DNA of 35,255 bases from Lachnospiraceae bacterium (GTDB lineage: Bacteria; Bacillota; Clostridia; Lachnospirales; Lachnospiraceae). The notes under the pieces are model-generated. The model worked only from the letters and a program-made list of their open reading frames with translations. It made no database searches and was not told where the DNA came from. A program made the position numbers and the translations under genes. This document shows, in pieces, positions 1 to 6,297 of the stretch. Where the stretch lies: contig JAJPXX010000210.1 of assembly GCA_021205225.1 (NCBI GenBank), forward strand, positions 1-35,255, read 5' to 3'. Position 1 is the stretch's first letter. Each line of letters starts with the position of its first letter.

Positions 1-19
1 GATAAAGATAAGAAAAACA

Positions 20-26
20 AAGGAGG
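20..26 (+). promoter_or_regulatory. Shine-Dalgarno that decides the SASP start
   Basis: AAGGAGG lies 8 nt upstream of the ATT at 35 and 5 nt upstream of another ATT at 32. No conventional start codon is in the right place, so this site is the main evidence for non-AUG initiation. Confidence 0.75.
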
Positions 27-34
27 CGTTTATT

Positions 35-259
35 ATTTCTAATCGTTCAAGTAATACGACAGCAGTACCGGAAGCAAAGGGTGCGATGGATCGATTCAAG
101 TTTGAGGTAGCAAATGAACTGGGTGTGCCGCTCAGTGACGGTTATAACGGAAATCTGACTTCCAAGCAGAATGGCTCTGTAGGCGGTTATATGGTGAAGA
201 AAATGATCGAAGCGCAGGAGCGCCAGATGTCTGGGACCGGTACAACCACCACGATGTAA
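35..259 (+). CDS. Alpha/beta-type small acid-soluble spore protein (SASP), ATT start
   Basis: A 74-residue protein of the alpha/beta SASP family. These proteins coat and protect DNA in the dormant spore and are degraded at germination. The family hallmarks are visible: PEAK near residue 12, the germination-protease region FEVANELGVPL (residues 23-33) and the C-terminal block NGSVGGYMVKKMIEAQE. There is no in-frame ATG, GTG or TTG before residue 18, and starting there would remove conserved residues. A strong Shine-Dalgarno AAGGAGG at 20-26 sits 8 nt before an ATT codon at 35, and translation from it gives the family-typical beginning M-S-N-R. I therefore call an ATT start. The frame is also open to the left edge, so a longer protein cannot be formally excluded. 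A terminator follows directly. The identity is secure; the start codon is an inference from spacing and family alignment from memory. Confidence 0.88.
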   Translation: MSNRSSNTTAVPEAKGAMDRFKFEVANELGVPLSDGYNGNLTSKQNGSVGGYMVKKMIEAQERQMSGTGTTTTM

Positions 260-275
260 AAGAACGCGTGACAGG

Positions 276-307
276 AAAGCGCCGTGTGAGAACCACACGG
301 CGTTTTT
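276..307 (+). terminator. Rho-independent terminator of the SASP gene
   Basis: CGCCGTGTG (280-288) pairs perfectly with CACACGGCG (294-302) across a 5-nt loop and is followed by TTTTT. The A-run before the stem lets it work to some degree on the minus strand too, behind the convergent antiporter gene. Confidence 0.9.
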
Positions 308-383
308 CAGTTTTTAATTCTAACACCCGGAGGCAAATGCCGGAACCGCTGATTTTGAAGCCGCCGCAGCGGTCTGGATTGTG
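308..383. other. Intergenic between SASP terminator and antiporter stop
   Basis: The stretch holds a 7-bp inverted repeat ACCGCTG (345-351) / CAGCGGT (367-373) just past the antiporter stop. It has no T-tract, so it is at best a weak terminator or a 3' end-stabilising stem for the minus-strand transcript. Confidence 0.35.
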
Positions 384-1406
384 TTACATAGTAAACTGTA
401 TTGCACAATAAGACGCATAGATGGCCAGCAGCAGGATTCCCTGTACTCTGTAAAGCTTCTGGCGGATCAGTGCCGGAACGGTCAGAATCAGCATTACCGC
501 AAACATTACGGGCAGATCCAGTACCAGAGATGCATTGTATCCGAAAAGCGTGGATGATACCGGAATACGGAATGGATTCAGCGTGATGGAAATACCGCAG
601 ACCAGGACCAGATTGAACAGGTTTGCCCCAATCACATTTCCCAGTGAAAGAGCGCCGTGTCCTTTGACCAGCGAGGTAATGGCGGTTACCAGCTCCGGAA
701 GGGAGGTACCCAGCGCGACAAAAGTCAGTGCGATAACCGATTCCGGTACGCCCAGCGCTTCCGCGATTAATGTTCCATTGTCCACCAGAAGATCCGCTCC
801 AATGGCAATCAGCACTGCTCCTGCGATCAGCAGAATAATCTCTTTTACAATACTGGAATTACCTTTATCGTCTGCGCGGTCTGAAGCGTCTTCCGCTGTG
901 GATTCCAGATTCCTCTCCGGGACAGCCTGCCCCAGTTCCCCGCCGGCTGATTCACTGACGGTCATCTGGCGCACCGTCGCGACCATGTATACCGCAAACA
1001 GCAGCAGAAGAAGGATACCGGTCCAGCGGGTGAAGGCTCCTGTTGAATAGGCGACCCCGGCATAGAAAAGAGCTGCCGCGAAGAAAAAGCAGATCGGAAG
1101 GGTAAGACTTTTCCGGGAGACCTTTCCCGGACGGACAGCGATCGTGATCGCAGAGATCAGAGAAGTATTGCAGATGATGGAACCGATGGCGTTTCCATAC
1201 GCAATCTCGCTGTGTCCGCTGACCGCTGAAGTCGCGGATACCATGACCTCCGGCAGCGTCGTGCCGATGGAAACCACCGTAGCGCCGATTAATAATTCCG
1301 GCAGATGAAATCGTTCGGCGATCCCGGTCGCGCCGTCTACAAACCAGTCTCCCCCTTTGATCAGAAAAAGGAGCCCAACCAGAAATAAAAGCACAGGAAT
1401 CAGCAT
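384..1406 (-). CDS. Sodium/calcium exchanger (CaCA) family antiporter, YrbG-like
   Basis: A 340-residue inner-membrane cation antiporter with two inverted-topology halves. Each half carries the alpha-repeat signature: GTTLPEVMVSA near residue 48 with GNAIGSIICNTSL behind it, and GTSLPELVTA near residue 230 with GNVIGANLFNLVL. A charged, acidic cytoplasmic loop (about residues 155-185) separates the halves, as in CaCA proteins. About ten hydrophobic segments can be seen. The track start five codons upstream is unlikely, because that ATGGAGG contains the Shine-Dalgarno itself; GGAGG stands 8 nt before the ATG at 1406. The gene is monocistronic with its own promoter. Calcium or sodium specificity cannot be read from the sequence. 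The family is certain; the substrate is not. Confidence 0.9.
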   Translation of the reverse strand: MLIPVLLFLVGLLFLIKGGDWFVDGATGIAERFHLPELLIGATVVSIGTTLPEVMVSATSAVSGHSEIAYGNAIGSIICNTSLISAITIAVRPGKVSRKSLTLPICFFFAAALFYAGVAYSTGAFTRWTGILLLLLFAVYMVATVRQMTVSESAGGELGQAVPERNLESTAEDASDRADDKGNSSIVKEIILLIAGAVLIAIGADLLVDNGTLIAEALGVPESVIALTFVALGTSLPELVTAITSLVKGHGALSLGNVIGANLFNLVLVCGISITLNPFRIPVSSTLFGYNASLVLDLPVMFAVMLILTVPALIRQKLYRVQGILLLAIYASYCAIQFTM

Positions 1407-1476
1407 AAATTGAACCTCCATTCAGTTTTTTAATAATTATTTCGAACTATCTCAGCTGTTTTATGTCAGCAAGAGA

Positions 1477-1506
1477 AGTATGCATCAAAGTCTTTTTTTC
1501 TGTCAA
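1477..1506 (-). promoter_or_regulatory. Sigma-A promoter of the antiporter gene
   Basis: On the minus strand TTGACA (1501-1506) is followed after 18 nt by CATACT (1477-1482). This predicts a start near 1470 and a leader of about 65 nt. Confidence 0.6.
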
Positions 1507-1585
1507 GCAGTATTTTTGATTTTTACACACATCCCTGATTTTGTCCGGTATTTTCATCCTTTTTCAATCGAATATGTGTTTTGTA

Positions 1586-1614
1586 TTGACAGTCCGGTTT
1601 GAAAAAATTATAAT
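1586..1614 (+). promoter_or_regulatory. Perfect-consensus sigma-A promoter of rsmD-coaD
   Basis: TTGACA (1586-1591), 17 nt, TATAAT (1609-1614): both hexamers and the spacer match the housekeeping consensus exactly. The predicted transcript start is near 1621, about 35 nt before the rsmD ATG. Confidence 0.9.
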
Positions 1615-1655
1615 CGTGTATGAACTGACAGGGAGATGGACGGACAGAAGCAGAT

Positions 1656-2234
1656 ATGAGAGTAATTGCCGGAAAGGCGCGGAGACTTCCGCTGAAAACA
1701 ATTGCGGGCGACGGCACACGGCCGACTACAGACCGGATTAAGGAGACGTTGTTTAATATTTTACAGAATGATCTGTATGGGATCCGTTTTCTTGATTTGT
1801 TTGCCGGGAGCGGCGGGATCGGGATTGAAGCCCTGAGCCGGGGGGCGGCTTTTGCCTGTTTTGCAGATCAGAACAGGGCGGCCGCAGACTGTATCCGGGA
1901 GAATTTACGGTTCACACATCTGGCCGGTCAGGCCGAAGTGCTTTGCTGTGATGTGCGCATGGCGCTTGAACGGTTAAACGGACAGCCGCCGTACCAGATT
2001 ATTTTTATGGATCCTCCATATGGAAAGGGACTGGAAGATGAGGTTTTAAAAGCGATTGCAGCAAAAAGGCCGACATTTGTCGATGCGCAGACCCTGTTTA
2101 TTCTGGAGATGGAGATGGAAACGGACGAGATGCATCTGGCAGATTATGGTTATGAGATTCTGCGTGTCAAGGAATACAAGACAAATAAACATATCTTTCT
2201 TATCCCGGCAGATTCCAAAGAGGAGGAGTTATGA
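1656..2234 (+). CDS. rsmD: 16S rRNA (guanine(966)-N(2))-methyltransferase RsmD
   Basis: A 192-residue SAM-dependent methyltransferase that modifies G966 (E. coli numbering) of 16S rRNA on the assembling small subunit. The SAM-binding motif [15 protein letters not shown] is at residues 46-60 and the catalytic DPPY of N-methyltransferases is at 119-122. The N-terminal [10 protein letters not shown] and [16 protein letters not shown] are typical of RsmD. Length is normal. It is first in its operon behind a consensus promoter, and its stop overlaps the coaD start (ATGA). The rsmD-coaD pair is a common Firmicute arrangement. The Shine-Dalgarno is weak, but the start fits the family. Confidence 0.96.
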   Translation: MRVIAGKARRLPLKTIAGDGTRPTTDRIKETLFNILQNDLYGIRFLDLFAGSGGIGIEALSRGAAFACFADQNRAAADCIRENLRFTHLAGQAEVLCCDVRMALERLNGQPPYQIIFMDPPYGKGLEDEVLKAIAAKRPTFVDAQTLFILEMEMETDEMHLADYGYEILRVKEYKTNKHIFLIPADSKEEEL

Positions 2235-2722
2235 AACGAGCAGTTTATCCGGGCAGCTTTGACCCGGTAACAAAAGGACACCTGGACATTATTGAGCGCG
2301 CTGCGGCGGTTGCGGACGAGCTGGTAGTGGGAGTATTGAATAATAATGAAAAAACACCGTTGTTTTCTGTGGAAGAACGTGTTAATATGTTAAAAGATGT
2401 GACCTCCAATATTCCAAATGTACGGGTTGAGGCATTTTCCGGGCTTTCGGTTGAATTCTGCAAGAAGTGCGGAGCCTCATTTCTTGTACGCGGTTTAAGA
2501 GCCGTGACAGATTTTGAATATGAGCTTCAGATGGCGCAGACAAACAGAAGTCTTGAACGGGGAGTGGATACATTATTTTTTACGACGGCGCTGAATTATG
2601 CCTATATCAGCTCTACGATCGTAAAAGAGGTTGCATCCTATGGCGGTGACATTTCAGGCTTTGTGCCGCCACAGGTCGCGGAGCATGTTTATGCCAGAAT
2701 GGGCATTGTAAAGGGATCGTAA
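2231..2722 (+). CDS. coaD: Phosphopantetheine adenylyltransferase
   Basis: A 163-residue cytoplasmic enzyme that adenylylates 4'-phosphopantetheine to dephospho-CoA, the penultimate step of coenzyme A synthesis. It is a nucleotidyltransferase with the (H/T)xGH signature TKGH at residues 14-17 after YPGSFDPV, the substrate loop [12 protein letters not shown] (88-99) and the late ISSTIVKE motif (126-133). Length matches the family. GAGGAG within the end of rsmD serves as Shine-Dalgarno, and the ATGA overlap indicates translational coupling. Confidence 0.97.
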   Translation: MKRAVYPGSFDPVTKGHLDIIERAAAVADELVVGVLNNNEKTPLFSVEERVNMLKDVTSNIPNVRVEAFSGLSVEFCKKCGASFLVRGLRAVTDFEYELQMAQTNRSLERGVDTLFFTTALNYAYISSTIVKEVASYGGDISGFVPPQVAEHVYARMGIVKGS

Positions 2723-2781
2723 CGTCTGGCTGCAGCAGGAAAGGAACGGAGTATAAATATTTAAGTAAGGAGAAGGGAACC

Positions 2782-3393
2782 ATGGCAAGCAGTAGAATTG
2801 AACAGATTATTGAAGAGATTGAGGAGTTTATTGACAGCTGTAAGTTTCAGCCGCTTTCCTCGACCAAGATCGTAGTAAACAAAGAAGAGCTTGAGGAGCT
2901 TCTTCGTGAGCTGCGCATGAAGACGCCGGATGAGATCAAGCGCTATCAGAAGATCATCAGCAACAAGGATGCGATCCTGGAAGACGCGCAGCAGAAGGCA
3001 GACGCGATCATCGCAGAGGCAAACGCGCAGGCGCAGAAGATTGTCAGCGACAGTGAGGTAATGCGGATTGCCGTCGAACAGTCCAGACAGCTGATCGATG
3101 AGACAAACGCGCAGGCGCAGGATATTATGGATCGGGCGACAGAGGATTCCAACAACATCCGTATGAGCGCGATTCGCTACACAGATGATATGCTGGGGAA
3201 TCTGGAGAAGATCATGAGCCATACGATTGACACGGCCGGGACGAAATACAGCAATTTTATCAATTCGCTCCAGTCCTGTTATGATATTGTGAGCAAAAAC
3301 CGCGCCGAGCTTTCTCCGTCTGTGGAGCCTTCCAGCTATACGCAGCCGGAAGAAGATGAGCTTAATATTACTGAGCCGCCGACAGCGGAGTGA
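2782..3393 (+). CDS. Coiled-coil protein of unknown function (ATPase b/H-subunit-like, DivIVA-like)
   Basis: A 203-residue soluble, acidic protein with no signal peptide or membrane segment. A helical N-terminus (MASSRIEQIIEEIEEFIDSC) is followed from about residue 65 to 150 by Ala/Gln/Glu-rich heptads such as EDAQQKADAIIAEANAQAQK. These resemble the stalk subunits of rotary ATPases and the DivIVA/GpsB coiled coil. The last 35 residues are Pro/Glu-rich and probably disordered. Similar proteins in Clostridia are often named as ATPase subunits from this low-complexity likeness, but there is no ATPase operon here. It sits between coaD and the convergent sporulation gene ylbJ, probably cotranscribed with coaD. 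The function is unknown to me; a scaffold or division/sporulation role is only a guess. Shine-Dalgarno AAGGAGAAGG precedes the ATG. Confidence 0.85.
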   Translation: MASSRIEQIIEEIEEFIDSCKFQPLSSTKIVVNKEELEELLRELRMKTPDEIKRYQKIISNKDAILEDAQQKADAIIAEANAQAQKIVSDSEVMRIAVEQSRQLIDETNAQAQDIMDRATEDSNNIRMSAIRYTDDMLGNLEKIMSHTIDTAGTKYSNFINSLQSCYDIVSKNRAELSPSVEPSSYTQPEEDELNITEPPTAE

Positions 3394-3409
3394 TGGTTGA
3401 GAAAAAACG

Positions 3410-4342
3410 TCATCTGCCATAAACCAGCAGATATACGGCTATAGATATCAGAATTGTGAGCAGGGTGATTATCACCCTGCTTTTGATATAATAAAAGAGC
3501 ATATCCTGATCCATATGCGCGATCCCGGCGCTCTGTGCCAGAGCGGAGAGTCCTCCAAAAGCCGCGAGCGCGGATACCGCGACATATTTTCCGCACTCTG
3601 GCAGGGAGGATGCTGCGAGCAGGCGGATTCCGTTGGTCGCTTCTATACCGGACGCAAGCAGCAATACTGCCGGATTTGAGACCGGAGCGGCCTGCCAAAT
3701 GGCGCCGGAGAGGATTGCGAAGAGAAGAATATAAGCTCCAAGCCGAAGTGCGCTTTCCATGGCGCCATAAATACAGTCGTCCAGCAGCGTGAAGGACATT
3801 TTTTCACGCTTCGGGCTTTTCTGAGGACATTCCGGGCGCTGCCTCGTCCGGCCCGGACGGGCTTGCATCCAGCCGTACAGGAGAGCTGCGCCGAGTATCT
3901 GTAAAGCAAACCAGCCGGCCTGCTCCGGCAAGCACATCTGTTCGGCGGCCAGGTAAGAAAAGATGAAAGCGGGGCTCAGGTTGTTTGAAAAGCCAGACAG
4001 ATGTTTTGCTTCTTCCCGTGTGATTTTTCCATCCCGATACAGATCGCCGGTGAGTTTGGCTCCCACCGGCAGGCCGCAGAGAAAACCGGCCGGAATGACG
4101 AACGCTCCGTAAGCGGAACAGCCAAAGAGCCGGATAAAAGGACGGGTAACTGCTTTTGGCATATCTTCTGCACTTATGAGACGCAGGGCAAGATTGCTGA
4201 GAACGAAAAATGGAAAGAGAACCGGGAGCACCGAATGATACCAGAGCAGCAGGCCTTCTCTGGCGGAATTCAGAGCCGCTTGCGGGCAGAATAGCAGATA
4301 TCCAAAGAAAAGAAGGATCAGCAAGAGGGATTTTTTTGACAT
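3410..4342 (-). CDS. ylbJ: Sporulation integral membrane protein YlbJ
   Basis: A 310-residue polytopic membrane protein of the YlbJ family, required for normal spore formation (spore cortex) in Bacillus. It has roughly eight hydrophobic segments and the family core around GAFVIPAGFLCGLPVGAK and SGFSNNLSPAF, which belongs to the nucleoside-recognition (gate) superfamily. The track start 52 codons upstream adds a Pro/Asn-rich tail unlike a membrane protein. The ATG at 4342 begins MSKKSLLLILLFFG and has GGAG 8 nt upstream, so I use it. In Bacillus ylbJ lies close to rsmD and coaD (ylbH-coaD-ylbJ). Here the neighbourhood is kept but ylbJ is inverted and convergent. A perfect inverted repeat lies just upstream of its ribosome-binding site. 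Confidence 0.9.
   Translation of the reverse strand: MSKKSLLLILLFFGYLLFCPQAALNSAREGLLLWYHSVLPVLFPFFVLSNLALRLISAEDMPKAVTRPFIRLFGCSAYGAFVIPAGFLCGLPVGAKLTGDLYRDGKITREEAKHLSGFSNNLSPAFIFSYLAAEQMCLPEQAGWFALQILGAALLYGWMQARPGRTRQRPECPQKSPKREKMSFTLLDDCIYGAMESALRLGAYILLFAILSGAIWQAAPVSNPAVLLLASGIEATNGIRLLAASSLPECGKYVAVSALAAFGGLSALAQSAGIAHMDQDMLFYYIKSRVIITLLTILISIAVYLLVYGR
3459..3485 (+). terminator. Terminator of the rsmD operon, inside the ylbJ coding region
   Basis: AGCAGGGTGAT (3459-3469) and ATCACCCTGCT (3471-3481) are a perfect 11-bp inverted repeat, followed by TTT on the plus strand only. It lies about 65 nt beyond the plus-strand stop and within the last codons of the convergent ylbJ gene. Confidence 0.8.
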
Positions 4343-4354
4343 TTTGAGGCTCCG

Positions 4355-4381
4355 ATAAGATTCTATGATACAGAATCTTAT
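4355..4381 (-). promoter_or_regulatory. Perfect 10-bp inverted repeat next to the ylbJ ribosome-binding site
   Basis: ATAAGATTCT and AGAATCTTAT flank a 7-nt loop and end right before the GGAG of ylbJ on the minus strand. It may be an operator or a leader hairpin. No T-tract follows, so it is not a terminator. Confidence 0.6.
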
Positions 4382-4446
4382 GTTCTTCCGGTTCTGGTTA
4401 TGATTTTTCATAATGAGGCATATATTGAGCTTCGGAGGAATATACT

Positions 4447-4536
4447 GTGCAGATGGTCTGTGTGTCGGAAGAGGATGGCCTGGCAATCCAAACGGCACGG
4501 AAAGGGGAGGTATGCGCAGGAATGGTCTACGGCTGA
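4447..4536 (+). CDS. Possible 29-codon upstream ORF overlapping the M23 lipoprotein start
   Basis: GGAGG at 4434-4438 is 8 nt before a GTG at 4447, which opens a 29-codon frame (VQMVCVSEEDGLAIQT...) that stops with TGA at 4536. It overlaps the beginning of the M23 lipoprotein gene (4512) in another frame. The spacing of its ribosome-binding site is better than that of the larger gene, so it may control it by translational coupling. The peptide resembles nothing I know, and coding is unproven. Confidence 0.35.
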   Translation: MQMVCVSEEDGLAIQTARKGEVCAGMVYG

Positions 4537-5333
4537 TCTGCTTTCTGTTTTTTCTGGCTGGCTGCTCCGTGTGGTTTTCCTCGTATCTGTATCAGAGACA
4601 GGCGGCGCTTTCACTAAATGCGCAGGCAGTTGAATCCGATTCCTTCCGGAGAATGAATTTGTCAGAAGGTACCCTTTCGAACCTGCAGGCAGCCGCGGGC
4701 AGTGATCTGACGCCAGGCGAGATACTGACGTCGCTGTACCCGTTTTGCAGGAACGATACGATTTTCTGGCCGGATCAGTGGGGGGATCATACTCTTTTCG
4801 TATGGAGAAATACACTCCCCGGAATAAATCGTACCGGCTATCAGGCCGTATGGGAAGCGTACGCTGCCATCTGGGATGATGTTGCGTGTTTTCCGGTCGC
4901 TGTGGGAACGGTTTCTTACGAGAATACCTGGATGTTTGAGCGCACCTATGGCGGTTTGCGCGGTCATGAGGGGACAGATCTGATTCCTGCCAGGAACCTG
5001 TCCGGCGTTTACCCGGTGGTCAGCATGACAAATGGTGTGGTGGAAAAAATTGGCTGGCTTAAGCAGGGCGGATACCGCATTGGAATTCGAAGTACGCTTG
5101 GCGGCTATTTTTACTATGCGCACCTGGACTCCTACGCGCGGGAATTTCAGGTCGGAGATGCCGTCAGCGCCGGCGAAAGGCTTGGAATGATGGGGGATAC
5201 CGGTTACGGTGAGGAGGGAACGCGGGGGATGTTTGATGTACATCTCCATCTGGGGATTTATATCCGTACAGAGCATTCAGAAGAGATGAGCGTGAATCCA
5301 TACTGGGTACTTCGATATGCGGAAGCATTATAA
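4512..5333 (+). CDS. M23-family (LytM-type) peptidase, predicted lipoprotein
   Basis: A 273-residue secreted protein. Residues 1-17 are a short basic-then-hydrophobic signal ending in the lipobox LAGC, so Cys18 would be lipidated and the protein held on the outer face of the membrane. The C-terminal half is an M23 metalloendopeptidase fold with all zinc and catalytic positions: HxxxD (H152, D156, in GHEGTD), H204 in YYAHLD, and HLH (H244, H246). This family cuts peptidoglycan cross-bridges or stem peptides. The longer track start at 4413 has no ribosome-binding site. The chosen ATG follows GGGGAGG at an unusually short distance (1 nt), inside a possible upstream ORF. It is divergent from ylbJ, so a sporulation-related wall function is conceivable but not shown. 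Confidence 0.85.
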   Translation: MRRNGLRLICFLFFLAGCSVWFSSYLYQRQAALSLNAQAVESDSFRRMNLSEGTLSNLQAAAGSDLTPGEILTSLYPFCRNDTIFWPDQWGDHTLFVWRNTLPGINRTGYQAVWEAYAAIWDDVACFPVAVGTVSYENTWMFERTYGGLRGHEGTDLIPARNLSGVYPVVSMTNGVVEKIGWLKQGGYRIGIRSTLGGYFYYAHLDSYAREFQVGDAVSAGERLGMMGDTGYGEEGTRGMFDVHLHLGIYIRTEHSEEMSVNPYWVLRYAEAL

Positions 5334-5373
5334 TAGCTTTCTATTCGCAGATGCAGATATGCTCTATTATGCA

Positions 5374-5402
5374 TTGCATCTTTTCCCTTTCTATGGTATG
5401 AT
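5374..5402 (+). promoter_or_regulatory. Sigma-A promoter of the relQ gene run
   Basis: TTGCAT (5374-5379), 17 nt, TATGAT (5397-5402). The predicted start near 5409 leaves a 63-nt leader that contains a strong hairpin. Confidence 0.75.
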
Positions 5403-5432
5403 AGCGAAGAAAACTGGTTGGCACATTGGTGG

Positions 5433-5460
5433 AAAACGGCGGCGGTTACCGCGCCGTTTT
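5433..5460 (+). terminator. Hairpin with T-tract in the relQ leader (attenuator-like)
   Basis: AAAACGGCG pairs with CGCCGTTTT, and an inner CGG-TTA-CCG stem extends it past one bulged G. The TTTT arm ends at 5460, directly before GGGAG and 11 nt before the relQ ATG. It could terminate the upstream lipoprotein transcript, attenuate the relQ transcript, or both. Confidence 0.6.
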
Positions 5461-5471
5461 GGGAGTGAAAA

Positions 5472-6284
5472 ATGGAAATACTACTGTGGCGTGAAATCTT
5501 GAGCCCCTATGATCTGGCGGTGAAAGAACTCGTTTTAAAATTCGAACACTTAAGGAACGAATACCGAAGCCAGGGTCTTTATTCCCCGATTGAGCAGGTG
5601 ACTGGCCGGGTAAAAACAATCTCCAGCATTCTGGAAAAAGCACAGAGAAAAAATGTGAAAATTGAAGAATTTGAGGAGCGGATTTCTGATATCGCGGGCG
5701 TGCGGATTATCTGCCAGTTTGTTGAGGATATTCAGAAGGTGGTTGAGATTATCCGACAGCGCACGGATATGGAGGTAGTCAGTGAGCGGGACTATGTCAA
5801 CCATATGAAAGACAGCGGGTACCGCAGCTACCATATGATTATCCGCTATGAGGTACAGACCATCTCCGGCAGCCGTAAAATCCTTGCGGAGATCCAGATT
5901 CGTACATTGGCTATGAATTTCTGGTCTACGATTGAGCATTCTCTCCAGTATAAGTATCGGGAGAATATACCGGATCATATTCGCGAAAAGCTGACAAACG
6001 CGGCGAACGCGATCATTTCGCTGGATAATGAGATGTCTTCCGTGCGCAGTGAGATTATGGATGCGCAGAATTCTTCGCAGTTCCATTCTAGGCTGGTATC
6101 GGATATTCTGAATAACATCCAGAATCTTTACCGCGTGGCGAACCAGAGGGAAATTCAGAAGATACAGGATGAGTTTTATCGTATCTATGAACTGGACGAT
6201 ATTGATCAGCTGGCGCGGTTTGGCAGGGAACTGGATCTGATTGCGGAAGGATACCGCGCGCAGTCTGTAGAGAGTGAGATATGA
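5472..6284 (+). CDS. relQ: Small alarmone synthetase (RelQ/YjbM-type GTP pyrophosphokinase)
   Basis: A 270-residue single-domain (p)ppGpp synthetase that transfers pyrophosphate from ATP to GTP or GDP. It lacks the HD hydrolase, TGS and ACT regions of full-length Rel. The RelA/SpoT synthetase core is present: RISDIAGVRIICQF (about residues 70-83), the nucleotide-binding KDSGYRSYHMI (about 116-126), and EIQIRTLAMNFWSTIEHSLQYKY (about 140-163). The C-terminal 80 residues are helical and charged, as in tetrameric RelQ enzymes. It heads a run of genes for RNA modification and recombination and sits behind a promoter and leader hairpin. Shine-Dalgarno GGGAG at 5461 is well placed. The RelQ rather than RelP assignment rests on overall resemblance. 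Confidence 0.92.
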   Translation: MEILLWREILSPYDLAVKELVLKFEHLRNEYRSQGLYSPIEQVTGRVKTISSILEKAQRKNVKIEEFEERISDIAGVRIICQFVEDIQKVVEIIRQRTDMEVVSERDYVNHMKDSGYRSYHMIIRYEVQTISGSRKILAEIQIRTLAMNFWSTIEHSLQYKYRENIPDHIREKLTNAANAIISLDNEMSSVRSEIMDAQNSSQFHSRLVSDILNNIQNLYRVANQREIQKIQDEFYRIYELDDIDQLARFGRELDLIAEGYRAQSVESEI

Positions 6285-6297
6285 AGGAAAAAGAGCT

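Noticed and set aside
2761-3420. 219-residue minus-strand ORF opposite the coiled-coil gene
   Set aside because: Mirror of a heptad-repeat gene. It yields Arg/Leu-rich sequence with no family resemblance and no SD.
4343-4511. Sigma-E-type promoter for ylbJ
   Set aside because: ATAT-rich stretches resemble parts of the -35 and -10 consensus, but no pair has both good matches and a correct spacer.
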